The notes: generated from the letters alone by a model not told the origin. DNA of 11,182 bases from Pseudomonadales bacterium (GCA_020442965.1 JAGRJB010000172.1:1-11182), one strand, 5' to 3'. Positions 1 to 7,423 are shown, counted from the stretch's first letter. Program-made: numbers and translations.

Positions 1-427
1 GATCGACGACCGTCTTGACGGTGGTGTCGTAATCACCGTAGGGACTGGTGCCCTGCCGACCGGCATCGCGCTTCATGGCCTTGTCGAGTAGTGCTGGCTC
101 GAAACACGAGCCGTAAAACACCAGCCAGCGCAAATAGGGGCCACGCAGCGGATCAGTCAGCGCCGGCGTGATGCTTGCTTCGGGAAACAGGTCGGCGAGG
201 TAAATAGTGATCGCGCCTTGCTCCGTGATCAGTGCATCGCCATGCAGTACCGCAGGCACTTTGCCCATTGGGTTGATGGCGAGAAACGCGCTTTGACGCT
301 GCTCACCCGCTTTCATATTGAGCGGATGCAGCGTATACGGTGCACTCAATTCTTCCAACAGAGCAAGCGCGCTGGTCGAGCGTGTCTGCGGCGAATGGAA
401 CAAAGTGATCTTCTGATTGGTTGCCAC
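1..427 (-). CDS. Glutathione S-transferase family protein (3' end outside window)
   Basis: Reading leftwards from a GTG start, the frame stays open for 142 codons and runs off the window at base 1. The N-terminus (VATNQKITLFHSPQTRST) is the first beta strand and loop of a GST thioredoxin fold. Next come NPMGKVPAVL (around residues 50-59), with the cis-proline that packs against glutathione, and ITEQGAITIYLAD (around 66-78), the usual gamma-glutamyl contact in which E-S/Q-A is typical. The all-alpha C-terminal domain begins near residue 90. GTG was chosen because GGAG lies 6 bases upstream (434-437) and no ATG in this frame is better placed. GSTs conjugate or use glutathione in the cytoplasm on electrophiles; the substrate cannot be read from the sequence. 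The gene diverges from the PAP2 gene across about 100 bases. Family assignment is firm, subclass is not. Confidence 0.88.
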   Translation of the reverse strand, partial: MATNQKITLFHSPQTRSTSALALLEELSAPYTLHPLNMKAGEQRQSAFLAINPMGKVPAVLHGDALITEQGAITIYLADLFPEASITPALTDPLRGPYLRWLVFYGSCFEPALLDKAMKRDAGRQGTSPYGDYDTTVKTVVD

Positions 428-529
428 GCAAGTCTCCAAGCCTGGCGCGCAGCTTGCCAAAGTCGTGCGCGGGCGTCCATGTATGATCGTTGCGACTGAT
501 TCTAACGACGGCTGACGTCCAATGTCCTT

Positions 530-1312
530 ATGATATTCGACATTGCTCGCGGCACAGTCAGAGCCGCCCTCTTCTCGCTCACCATTTTGGCATTGACTTC
601 GCGACCGTCGTGGGCCAAGTCCGCCGGCGACTACGCCATCGACGCGAGAGACTATGCGCTCGCACCCTTGCATTGGACTGAGCGCGATTGGCAATGGGCC
701 GCTGGTGCTGCTGCTGCGGTTGCCACGGCCTATTCGTTCGATGGTCGGACGCGCGATCACTTTGTTAGTGGCAGCGTCCCAGCCGGCACTGATCCGCATC
801 AATGGCGCGATGCAGCGCCCATCGCCGCTCTCACGGTGGGAACATTGGCCGTTGGCCTATTGCGCCACGACACCGAGTCGACGCGTAGCGGCGCGAATAT
901 GCTCGAAGCCGTCGCGCTCGGTGGGTTGAGCTCGATCGTCCTGAAGACGGTGACAGGCCGCGAACGTCCGAATGAAACCGCGGATCGCTCGCAGTTTCGC
1001 AGCGGCGGCGATGGATTCCCGTCCGCTCACGTCACCATGGCGTTTGCTGCGGCACAGGTCTTCGCCGACAGCATGCCGCGCGAGCAATGGGGTTGGCGCG
1101 CGCTGGGTTACGGACTGGCCGCCGCTACCGCCTACGCCCGCCTGGATAGCAATGTTCATTGGGGCTCCGATATCGTGGCGGGTGCGTCGTTAGGGATCGC
1201 CACGGGGCGGTTTGTGTCGGGGCGTGGTGCCACCAGCAGCAAGCGTGTGTCGATGTGGCTCGTGCCGCTCGATCATGGCGCCTTGTTGACAGTCAACGTG
1301 AATCAGCCATGA
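530..1312 (+). CDS. PAP2-family phosphatase, exported or membrane-anchored
   Basis: A 260-residue protein with all three parts of the acid phosphatase/lipid phosphatase signature: K139-x6-R146-P147, then P164-S-A-H167, then R204-x5-H210-x3-D214. H167 and H210 are the expected catalytic pair (H210 forms the phospho-enzyme). The second glycine of the common PSGH motif is alanine here, a substitution I regard as tolerated. Residues 1-29 form a signal peptide or membrane anchor (hydrophobic stretch 12-22, likely cleavage after PSWA). That places the active site in the periplasm, where family members dephosphorylate phosphatidic acid, undecaprenyl diphosphate or similar lipid phosphates. The start is the first ATG giving an intact signal sequence; no strong ribosome site precedes it. 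The gene converges on dgkA with 7 bases between the stop codons. Substrate is unknown. Confidence 0.85.
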   Translation: MIFDIARGTVRAALFSLTILALTSRPSWAKSAGDYAIDARDYALAPLHWTERDWQWAAGAAAAVATAYSFDGRTRDHFVSGSVPAGTDPHQWRDAAPIAALTVGTLAVGLLRHDTESTRSGANMLEAVALGGLSSIVLKTVTGRERPNETADRSQFRSGGDGFPSAHVTMAFAAAQVFADSMPREQWGWRALGYGLAAATAYARLDSNVHWGSDIVAGASLGIATGRFVSGRGATSSKRVSMWLVPLDHGALLTVNVNQP

Positions 1313-1319
1313 GCTGACG

Positions 1320-1682
1320 CTAGCCGATAACGCCGATCGTCACGAGAACTGTTAGCACGCCGATACATGTTGCCGCGATACTCGCACATAATACCGCCGC
1401 GGCCGCGCAGTCCTTGGCGATCTGAACGCTGGGGTGCTGTTGCGGATGGAGCCGATCGAGAGTCTCCTCCAGGGAGGTGTTGATCAACTCGGCCGTCAAC
1501 ACAGCGCCGGCGCTCAAAATGCACAGCGCCCACCACACGGCCGCTGGCCGCAGGAATGCCAGCACCGCAAACGCACACAGTCCAATTACGACCTGGGTAC
1601 GAAAACTGCGCTCGCGCTTCAGGGCTGCTGAGAAACCCGCGAGCGCGAATCCCAATCGATGCCAGAACGGGCGATTCTTCAA
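1320..1682 (-). CDS. dgkA: Diacylglycerol kinase, prokaryotic DgkA type
   Basis: A 120-residue integral membrane protein matching the usual size (about 120) of prokaryotic DgkA. It has an N-terminal amphipathic region (FALAGFSAALKRERSFRTQ, about 12-30), two hydrophobic segments, then the family hallmark AELINTSLEETLDRLHP (about 64-80) with the catalytic glutamate and the Asn/Glu Mg-ATP ligands. The conserved QIAKDCAAAAVL (about 87-98) and a third membrane segment to the C-terminus follow. The enzyme phosphorylates diacylglycerol, or undecaprenol in some bacteria, at the inner membrane, recycling diacylglycerol to phosphatidic acid. The start is TTG, supported by a G-rich ribosome site (1689-1693) 6 bases upstream; no in-frame ATG precedes the conserved N-terminus. 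The stop lies 7 bases from the stop of the opposing PAP2 gene. Family is firm; the lipid acceptor is inferred. Confidence 0.92.
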   Translation of the reverse strand: MKNRPFWHRLGFALAGFSAALKRERSFRTQVVIGLCAFAVLAFLRPAAVWWALCILSAGAVLTAELINTSLEETLDRLHPQQHPSVQIAKDCAAAAVLCASIAATCIGVLTVLVTIGVIG

Positions 1683-1739
1683 GACAGTCCCCCACGTGAT
1701 CTCAAGCCTACTCGCGCCTCGCGTGCCGCCATGATCGCA

Positions 1740-1784
1740 CTAACCATTCCGGAAAATCCATTCGATGAGTTCGCCCGGCGTGTC
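1740..1784 (-). pseudogene. Short remnant resembling the C-terminus of dacB
   Basis: On the minus strand this stretch reads D-T-P-G-E-L-I-E-W-I-F-R-N-G-stop, just after an in-frame TAG at 1785-1787. The intact dacB ends E-L-I-D-W-I-F-A-N-G-stop. Bases 1740-1772 match 3937-3969 at 28 of 33 positions, including the stop codon, in the same orientation. There is no start codon or upstream coding context, so it cannot be a gene in itself. It lies between the stop of the ketoacyl-ACP synthase gene and the start of dgkA. It is either the tail of a lost dacB-like paralogue or a duplicated end of dacB left when the synthase gene arrived. Chance is unlikely because the coding register and the stop both match. 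Confidence 0.55.
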
Positions 1785-1812
1785 CTACGCCCTGGCCGGA
1801 TCCAGTGCACGA

Positions 1813-3771
1813 CTAGCGTCCGAATGCATCCTGCATGTCCTTGACCGATGATCCGCTGCGCGTCTCCGCTGCGGCCGGCGCAGGCGTTTGCGCAGCGCTT
1901 GCCTTGCTGCGAGCGATCATCGCCGGATCGAAGTTGATTACCGCATAGCCAGCCACTGCACCAGCGCCAAACCCGGGCGCGAATATTCTGCAGGGCTTGT
2001 CGATGACGGATTCTGCAACCGCATCGAAGATTGCGATCGGAATGCTGGCGGCTGACGTGTTGCCCACCCGGGCAATGTTGAAATACATCTTGTCGGCCGC
2101 GAACCCCGCCGCTGTCGCGAGCTTGGTGACCATCGTCTGATTGGCCTGATGCGGTACCACCAGATCGATCGACTCGAGCAGCGAGCGCGTCGCATCATCG
2201 GGATCCGTCATTGCCTGCAACTCGGTCATCATCTGGCCAAGATAACGCTTGACCAGCGACTGTACGTCCGGGCCGTATACCGTGATGTTGTTGTCGAACT
2301 CGGGATTGGGCCAGACAATCGAATTGACTTCGTTGTGCGGCCCGCTTGCATAGGTCTGCAGAACCTCGATGTCAGTTCTTGCACCGGCACTTGTCGGCGT
2401 TAGCACCAACGCCGCGGCGCCGTCGCCGAAGATCATGCGCGAGGTGCGAACGCTGCCGACCTTGTCGGAGAATTTCTCGCCGCAGACTAACAGCACCGGT
2501 CGCTCGACCTCCTGCAACAGGCGCACGGCCTCCGCAAGTCCATACGTCAGTCCAGCGCAGGCCGCCACCATGTCGACCGATGCGTGGGTTTGCAGGATAC
2601 CCAGCTCACCCGAGATCCAGGTCGCGATCGAAGGAATGAGTTTCGTGCTCGTGCAGGTACAAAAGAGTACGGCACCGATCTCCTCCGCCGCGCAGTCCGC
2701 GTGGTCGATTGCACCGCGGGCGGCTTCAAGCGCAATGTCTTGCAGGCTGCGGTCCGTATACAGGCGCCCTTCGATACCGGTCTTGCGAAAAATCTCCTGC
2801 GCGGACATCGGCGACCAGTTGTAAGCCGCATTGCGAATCAGATCGTCGTTGCTGCAGTACCTCTCCCCCTTGACGACGGCGAGCGCAGCGAGCCGTGGTT
2901 GGACTGTGAACCGCGTGCGCACGTTTATCGCGGGATACGGCCGCACGGGGGCGCTCGCCGGCGCGGGCGCCGGCCGAACGTGCTTGCCGCTATCGCCAGG
3001 CGATTTCACGCGGCCAATGAACTTCAGCACTTCGGAGTTACGCGGATAGAAGACCGGTACGACATCGTCGTCTTTGATCTTGCCCACTTCGATCAAACGC
3101 GTGTGCTGACGATGCCATGGATACTGATTGTGCAGAACCATCGACCATCGCAGCAGCGCCTCGAGTTCCGGTACCTCTGCGTGTGCATCGACGATTTCCT
3201 CGTAGGAAAAAGTCGGGAAGTCAGGATCGTACAGCGCGATATGAAAAGTGAGATTGCGCGGATCATCGAGGATTTCGGCGACGGTCGGCTTGATCGCCGG
3301 CAGCTCACCGGCGTGGTGCTTCTTATTACTGAAAATGTCGAACAACTGCCCGAAGATATTGCCTTCGACGGCGGCATCCCAGGTGGTCGGTAGCTGTTGA
3401 AACCCATCGCGTATCAACTCAATCTTGCTTTCACCATCCGTCCACGGGGTGACGATGGGCAAGAACACGTCACTGCGCTTTTTAGGAACGTTGCGCCAGG
3501 CTGTAGGCCGCTTCTCGTACATCGTGATCGAATAGCGGTTCACCCAGAACAAGTGCAGTCCGAGATCGCGCAACAGATCGTAGCGACTGCGGTAGCCGCC
3601 GGAGGCTATGCGATTCACGATGTCGGTTGCTGTGGGGGCCTTCTGCTCATAGTCTCGCCTAACTACCGCGGAAAATTGCGCCAGCGTATCGAGGGGCGCG
3701 AAATCAATTTCGGGAAATATATTCGACGGAAATACCAGACGCCCGTGACGATTGACTACGAATGCTTTCAT
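1813..3771 (-). CDS. 3-oxoacyl-ACP synthase III (KAS III) fused to an uncharacterised N-terminal domain
   Basis: A 652-residue protein, about twice the length of FabH (about 320). Residues 283-617 are a full KAS III fold with the complete triad: C405 in MVAACAGLTY, H541 in VVPHQANQ and N571 in RVGNTSAAS. It also has the nucleotide/loop glycines FGDGAA (448-453) and a C-terminal FGAGAVAGYA. Known KAS III enzymes condense an acyl-CoA starter with malonyl-ACP or make beta-keto intermediates in the cytoplasm. Residues 1-256 form a conserved-looking globular domain rich in Trp, His and acidic residues (for example FSNKKHHAGELPAIKPT, 147-163, and LHNQYPWHRQHTR, 213-225) that I cannot assign. A Pro/Ala linker (about 264-280) joins it to the synthase. 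The C-terminus has a second low-complexity linker and a short charged end (VKDMQDAFGR). The ATG has AAGGA 6 bases upstream. I recall similar fusions in proteobacteria, but know no function for the extra domain. Confidence 0.85.
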   Translation of the reverse strand: MKAFVVNRHGRLVFPSNIFPEIDFAPLDTLAQFSAVVRRDYEQKAPTATDIVNRIASGGYRSRYDLLRDLGLHLFWVNRYSITMYEKRPTAWRNVPKKRSDVFLPIVTPWTDGESKIELIRDGFQQLPTTWDAAVEGNIFGQLFDIFSNKKHHAGELPAIKPTVAEILDDPRNLTFHIALYDPDFPTFSYEEIVDAHAEVPELEALLRWSMVLHNQYPWHRQHTRLIEVGKIKDDDVVPVFYPRNSEVLKFIGRVKSPGDSGKHVRPAPAPASAPVRPYPAINVRTRFTVQPRLAALAVVKGERYCSNDDLIRNAAYNWSPMSAQEIFRKTGIEGRLYTDRSLQDIALEAARGAIDHADCAAEEIGAVLFCTCTSTKLIPSIATWISGELGILQTHASVDMVAACAGLTYGLAEAVRLLQEVERPVLLVCGEKFSDKVGSVRTSRMIFGDGAAALVLTPTSAGARTDIEVLQTYASGPHNEVNSIVWPNPEFDNNITVYGPDVQSLVKRYLGQMMTELQAMTDPDDATRSLLESIDLVVPHQANQTMVTKLATAAGFAADKMYFNIARVGNTSAASIPIAIFDAVAESVIDKPCRIFAPGFGAGAVAGYAVINFDPAMIARSKASAAQTPAPAAAETRSGSSVKDMQDAFGR

Positions 3772-3936
3772 GATTCGTCCTTGCGGCGTGGATTGGCCGC
3801 TATGCTGATCGATGCTTGTCGGGAACCGCCCCCAAAGGAGTATTGAACACGATCACGGTATAATAGGCGATTGGCGCGCGACAGGCGCTATTGTGCAAAA
3901 CGGCGCCCGTGGTGCTACTGCGGTGTTACCGCTGCG

Positions 3937-3969
3937 CTAACCATTGGCGAATATCCAGTCGATGAGTTC
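3937..3969 (-). repeat. Direct repeat, copy at the dacB 3' end
   Basis: These are the last ten codons and the stop of dacB. They match 1740-1772 at 28 of 33 bases in the same orientation. The two copies bracket a 2.2-kb segment that holds only the ketoacyl-ACP synthase gene and its upstream region. No integrase, transposase or terminal inverted repeat accompanies them, so a mobile element is not demonstrated. Confidence 0.6.
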
Positions 3970-5376
3970 ATCTTGGGCGTTCTGCGCGGCATGCGTATCG
4001 GCGTTGGCATGGTTCAAGAAGCACGTGATCACATAGGTCTTGCCGCTGCGCGCTGTCACGTAACCGGCTATCGCTCGCACATCGTTCAAGGAGCCCGTCT
4101 TCAGGTGCGCGGCGCCCCGCGCGACTGGCCGGTCCTTCATCGTGCCATCTACACCGGTGATGGGGAGCGATGACACAAACTCGGGCATGACGGGACTACG
4201 GTAGGCATGCCGTAGCAAACGACTCATGGAATCAGCCGAGATCCGTGCGTTGCGCGACAGTCCGGCGCCATTCTCGAGCACGAGTTCGGGGCTCGCGAGC
4301 CCTACGCGTGCGAGCCACGCGCCGACTGCCGCAGCACCGCGCTCGGGCGTCGCCGGCCGTGGGCCGCCTACGTCACTTTGTGCGCCGATCGTTAGCAGCA
4401 GATGACGCGCCATGACGTTGTTACTGAATTTGTTGATATCGCGCACCATCAGCGCCAGCGGCTGCGACTGGTGCTCCGCAATCAATCGTGCTGTCGCAGG
4501 TACGGGGCCGAGCCGCGTGTTGCCGCGCCACGTCCCACCGATCGACTCCCACAGCCCACGAAATACGGCGGCAAAGTACTGCTCGTGGTCGAACGCACCC
4601 AAATACCAAACGCGTTCACCGCACGCGAGCGGATACCCGCCTCTGAATTGCGGGGCAAGTGGCTGGGAGTAATCGGCTTTCAACTTGCCGCGCCAGTCGC
4701 CGCAGGCGCCACCGAGTCCACTAACAACACGCGCCCCGGTCATACCGGCGACCTGCGGAATCACGACGATCCGCGCGCTGTTGGTGCTCGGATCAGGGAC
4801 AAAATGAAACGCCAGCGCCTTGAAGTTGATGAGCAACGCGTCGGGCCCGACGTTGTACGCGCGATCGCCCGCGCCGTCGAAGGCATCCGGGTCGCTGTCC
4901 AATCGGGCGAACAGACTCTTGTCGAGTACGACGTCGCCGCGGATCTCGCGTATGCCATACGCACGCATCCGGTAAGCAAGGAGCCAGAGATCTTCGATCA
5001 CGATCTTGGGATCGCCGCCGCCGCGAATTGCGACGTCGCCCGCCAGGACGTCGCCCGCGAGCGCACCATTGGCAAACACCTGCGTCTGCCAACTGAACGC
5101 CGGGCCCAACAGGTTGAGCGCCGCATAGGTCGTGACGAGTTTCAGGGTACTGGCGGGGTTCATCGGCGCCGCACCATTCCAGTCAATGGCGATCGGCCCG
5201 GTGCCATCGATCGCAGCAACCACGACCGCTGCTGCAGACTCTGGCAGTTGCGCCCGTTGCAGGGCGGCCCTGAAGCTCGCGGGCAATGGATCGCCAGTAG
5301 CCGCGGAGGCGCTTGCAGCGATCGTCAGTAGGGCGATTGCGACGATGGTCGAATACAGATTGGTGCTGCCTGTCAT
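3937..5376 (-). CDS. dacB: D-alanyl-D-alanine carboxypeptidase/endopeptidase, PBP4 family (peptidase S13)
   Basis: A 479-residue protein, close to E. coli PBP4 (477). It carries the three penicillin-binding motifs in order: S76-T-L-K79 with the nucleophile serine, S318-N-N320, and K426-T-G428. The long gap between the first two motifs, which holds the extra domains of class C low-mass PBPs, is present. Residues 1-25 are a signal peptide (hydrophobic 11-19, then ASASA), so it acts in the periplasm, trimming terminal D-Ala and cutting D-Ala-mDAP cross-links in peptidoglycan. C225 and C252 could form a disulfide. The start is the only ATG that yields a normal signal peptide; its ribosome site is weak. 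The gene diverges from the hydroxylase gene and is followed by a 165-base gap before the synthase gene. Its last 33 bases recur near 1740. Confidence 0.93.
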   Translation of the reverse strand: MTGSTNLYSTIVAIALLTIAASASAATGDPLPASFRAALQRAQLPESAAAVVVAAIDGTGPIAIDWNGAAPMNPASTLKLVTTYAALNLLGPAFSWQTQVFANGALAGDVLAGDVAIRGGGDPKIVIEDLWLLAYRMRAYGIREIRGDVVLDKSLFARLDSDPDAFDGAGDRAYNVGPDALLINFKALAFHFVPDPSTNSARIVVIPQVAGMTGARVVSGLGGACGDWRGKLKADYSQPLAPQFRGGYPLACGERVWYLGAFDHEQYFAAVFRGLWESIGGTWRGNTRLGPVPATARLIAEHQSQPLALMVRDINKFSNNVMARHLLLTIGAQSDVGGPRPATPERGAAAVGAWLARVGLASPELVLENGAGLSRNARISADSMSRLLRHAYRSPVMPEFVSSLPITGVDGTMKDRPVARGAAHLKTGSLNDVRAIAGYVTARSGKTYVITCFLNHANADTHAAQNAQDELIDWIFANG

Positions 5377-5447
5377 CCGCGCATTGTCGGTCAGCGCGCA
5401 AACGGAGGCGAGCGCTGCCGCACACTTTCAGGGGTTACTATCCTGAT

Positions 5448-6227
5448 ATGAACGACGCATTGCTACGGCTCGCGATATTTGGCGCAGCCTTGTTCATGCT
5501 GTTCCTCGGCGAGCGCGTGTTCCGCTGGCATCGCGTGCCCACTGGTCGTACATCCATTCGGATCGCCAATTTCGGTCTGGGTGCCGTCGGCGCACTCGCT
5601 GTTCGACTGCTGCTACCGTGGGCTGGTGTCGCCGCAGCGCTTGCGGCTGAGCAACGTAGTTGGGGTGTCTTGCATAGCTTGGGCTACTCTGGGCTCGCCG
5701 CGGGAATGGTGGGTTTTCTGGCACTCGATCTGGCTATCTACTGGCAACATCGCGTAACACATTCCATTCCGCTGCTCTGGCGCCTGCATCGCGTGCACCA
5801 CACCGAGGAGCACCTCGATTTCACCTCGGCGCTGCGGTTTCATCCCGTGGAAATCGTGCTCTCCGCCGCGTGGCGCTGGCTGGTGATCGTCGCATTGGGC
5901 ATTCCTGCGCTGGCCGTGTTCGTGTTTGAGACAGTCCTCAATACCGCCGCACTCTTCAATCACGCTAACCTCAGGCTACCAGTTCGGTTGGACAGGACGC
6001 TGAGGCTTGTTCTGGTGACTCCTGCCGTGCATCGCGTACACCATTCGATCGAGGGTAGTGAGCAGCACCGCAACTTCGGTTTCAATTTGCCCTGGTGGGA
6101 CTGGCTATTCGCGAGCTATTCGCGCGAGTCTCGGCAAGGGCCGGATGTCGCGCAGATCGGCGTGATCGATCGTCCGGCACCCCACGAACGGCCATTCCGC
6201 AGACTGTTTATAGATCCCTTTATATAA
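5448..6227 (+). CDS. Fatty acid hydroxylase / sterol desaturase-family membrane enzyme
   Basis: A 259-residue polytopic membrane protein with the histidine clusters of the di-iron hydroxylase/desaturase superfamily: H101-RVT-H105, H114-RV-HH118, H172 (NHANL) and H195-RV-HH199. H132 (RFHP) is an additional likely ligand. Hydrophobic segments lie at about 5-20, 40-65, 80-98 and 142-170, on both sides of the first two histidine clusters. Family members use O2 and a di-iron centre to hydroxylate or desaturate lipids at the cytoplasmic membrane; substrates range from fatty acids and sphingolipids to sterols and carotenoids, and this one cannot be assigned. The ATG at 5448 was chosen over one 135 bases upstream because the intervening residues are Arg/Ser-rich, unlike this family, and overlap the start of dacB on the opposite strand. 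The gene diverges from dacB across 71 bases. Confidence 0.87.
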   Translation: MNDALLRLAIFGAALFMLFLGERVFRWHRVPTGRTSIRIANFGLGAVGALAVRLLLPWAGVAAALAAEQRSWGVLHSLGYSGLAAGMVGFLALDLAIYWQHRVTHSIPLLWRLHRVHHTEEHLDFTSALRFHPVEIVLSAAWRWLVIVALGIPALAVFVFETVLNTAALFNHANLRLPVRLDRTLRLVLVTPAVHRVHHSIEGSEQHRNFGFNLPWWDWLFASYSRESRQGPDVAQIGVIDRPAPHERPFRRLFIDPFI

Positions 6228-6392
6228 CAATCATTTAGGATTATAAAATCGAAAGAACTTCATATAAGGGTCGCAACGAAGCCGTTTCGGTTCGCGCGGC
6301 GGTGCCGAGAGAAATCCTGGTTGTATTTGTCAGATACCGCGCTATATTGCAGCTGTAGCCCATTGATGGATCAGGGATCTCCGCAAGAGAGA
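6228..6392 (+). promoter_or_regulatory. AT-rich spacer, candidate promoter region for the 6477 gene
   Basis: The gap between the hydroxylase stop and the next gene is about 250 bases, the largest in the window. Its first 45 bases are markedly AT-rich against GC-rich flanks. Possible -10 elements are TATAAA (6242-6247) and TATAAG (6263-6268), and TATATT (6343-6348) with a poor -35 TTGTAT (6321-6326) at 16 bases. None has a good partner hexamer. I see no terminator hairpin or RNA gene here. Confidence 0.3.
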
Positions 6393-6476
6393 ATGTTAAA
6401 GCTTTACCTGAGGATTGCGTGCTAGTCGCTGGAAGCGCAGCGCGGTGCGGGTAGACGCGTCACGGGAGAGGCCGTC

Positions 6477-6911
6477 ATGTCGTTGACAGTCGATAAGTTT
6501 GCCGCGGCGATCGCGCTGCTGGTTCGCTCCGGGAACATCAAAGACCGCCTTGATGCGGCTTATCGGCAATGCTTGAGCGACATCGACTCGAACGATCTGC
6601 CGCGTGACTTGCGCGACGAGTTCACCATGCTGTCCGCCGCGCTGCACCAGGTGCGTCCTGCCTCGAAGAGCGAAGACAAGCTGCGCGCCACGATTCGCAA
6701 GATGTCGAATCAGGAAGCTGATCGACACGCAGAAACTCTGGTACGACTATTCGGGGTGCTGGCGCGCCAAGCGGGCGCCTTGCAGATGCGGCCATCATTG
6801 GCCGTTTCCAATGCTCTGATCACTGTTACACCTGGCTCGCTGGCAGAGAGCACGACGGCCGCACTCGCGGACGATCACGCCAAATACTATCGGGTTGCCG
6901 CTGAGGCTTGA
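6477..6911 (+). CDS. Hypothetical protein, 144 residues, alpha-helical
   Basis: I do not recognise this protein. It is soluble, with no signal peptide or membrane segment. The first 100 residues look helical with heptad-like leucines and charged pairs (for example LPRDLRDEFTMLSAALHQV, about 41-59, and ADRHAETLVRLFGVLARQ, about 80-97). It contains two Cys-free charged clusters and no metal-binding or catalytic motif I can name. The one cysteine is near residue 32. A start at 6477 is supported by a purine-rich ribosome site (GGGAGAGG, 6464-6471) at normal spacing, and the codon use matches the neighbours. It stands alone behind an AT-rich spacer and converges on the TIR-like gene with a 47-base gap. 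That it is a real gene is likely; its role is unknown. Confidence 0.65.
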   Translation: MSLTVDKFAAAIALLVRSGNIKDRLDAAYRQCLSDIDSNDLPRDLRDEFTMLSAALHQVRPASKSEDKLRATIRKMSNQEADRHAETLVRLFGVLARQAGALQMRPSLAVSNALITVTPGSLAESTTAALADDHAKYYRVAAEA

Positions 6912-6923
6912 TCAGCCGACAGT

Positions 6924-6944
6924 GCGCGATGACGCATCCCGCGC
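6924..6944. terminator. Inverted repeat between convergent genes, possible bidirectional terminator
   Basis: GCGCG (6924-6928) and CGCGC (6940-6944) pair, with ATG/CAT (6929-6931, 6935-6937) extending the stem inside around an ACG loop and a two-base bulge. It lies between the stop codons of two convergent genes, where a shared terminator would be expected. There is no T tract on either side, so intrinsic termination is doubtful. Confidence 0.25.
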
Positions 6945-6958
6945 GACCGAGTCTGGTG

Positions 6959-7411
6959 TCAGTCGAGCTTGAACTCGATCGTATCCCAACGGTTCGAATC
7001 CTCATGGCGCGCCTGACGCCGCAGAGCATCGACGAGCGCCCGCTCATCCCAATCGACGATTTCATCCGCCAGCGACGTGAGCGCTTGCGGCAGTGCGACC
7101 GCGGTACCAAAACTGCGCAGCAGCACGACGGGTTTGTCGGCCGCCTTGGCGAACGTGAGCTCGAATACGATCAGCTCGCTCGCATTCTTGTACAAGTTCG
7201 GCAGACCGATCACGACTTCCGCCTGTGCCATTTCGCGTCGTAGCTGCTCACGCTCGGCCTCTTTACCCGACGGGCGAGCCTGGTCTGGCAGCGACAGGTT
7301 CGAATAGAAGAAAGTCCGGGCACTTTCCAGGTATTCGAACACTCTGAGGTAGTCGTCCGATATCTCCCACGAATGCGTGACGAACACGCGGATCGGGTTA
7401 TTCTGTGACAT
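6959..7411 (-). CDS. TIR-like (MTH538 / Thoeris ThsB-like) domain protein
   Basis: A 150-residue single-domain protein. It opens with a beta strand and turn, IRVFVTHSWE (7-16), typical of the TIR-like MTH538 family (R-V-F-[IV]-[ST]-H-x-W). A second strand follows at AEVVIGLPNLYKNASEL (64-80), then the helix IVFELTFAKA (81-90) with E84 where TIR enzymes carry their conserved glutamate. The strand DKPVVLLRSFG (92-102) is typical of this fold, as is the closing EIVDWDERALVDAL (117-130). In Thoeris defence, ThsB proteins of this family make a cyclic ADP-ribose signal that activates ThsA; no ThsA-like gene is visible here. Other members have no proven role. The ATG at 7411 has only a weak upstream GAGG. 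The gene diverges from the EEP gene across 60 bases. Fold assignment is fairly confident; enzymatic activity is inference. Confidence 0.72.
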   Translation of the reverse strand: MSQNNPIRVFVTHSWEISDDYLRVFEYLESARTFFYSNLSLPDQARPSGKEAEREQLRREMAQAEVVIGLPNLYKNASELIVFELTFAKAADKPVVLLRSFGTAVALPQALTSLADEIVDWDERALVDALRRQARHEDSNRWDTIEFKLD

Positions 7412-7423
7412 GGCAGGCGAACC

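Noticed and set aside
482..487. TATGAT as a -10 element for the PAP2 gene
   Set aside because: The only -35 candidate, TTGCCA (454-459), is 22 bases away, outside the usual spacing, so I did not list a promoter.
2584..3393. A 269-codon open frame on the plus strand inside the synthase gene
   Set aside because: It is antisense to a protein with clear KAS III motifs, is Arg-rich, and shows no family resemblance. It is a shadow of GC-rich codon use.
3859..3864. A perfect TATAAT on the plus strand
   Set aside because: The nearest -35-like hexamer (TTGAAC, 3843-3848) is only 10 bases away, and no plus-strand gene follows. It faces the 3' end of dacB, so an antisense promoter would be speculation.
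3884..3932. Hairpins (GGCGC/GCGCC and GCGGT-GTT-ACCGC) in the dacB-synthase gap, possible terminator
   Set aside because: Stems are only 5 base pairs, one loop is 14 bases, and no T tract follows on the minus strand. Such short GC stems are expected at this base composition.
4402..5331. A 309-codon open frame on the plus strand inside dacB
   Set aside because: It is fully antisense to dacB, whose three penicillin-binding motifs are intact, and its composition is Arg-rich with no recognisable domain.
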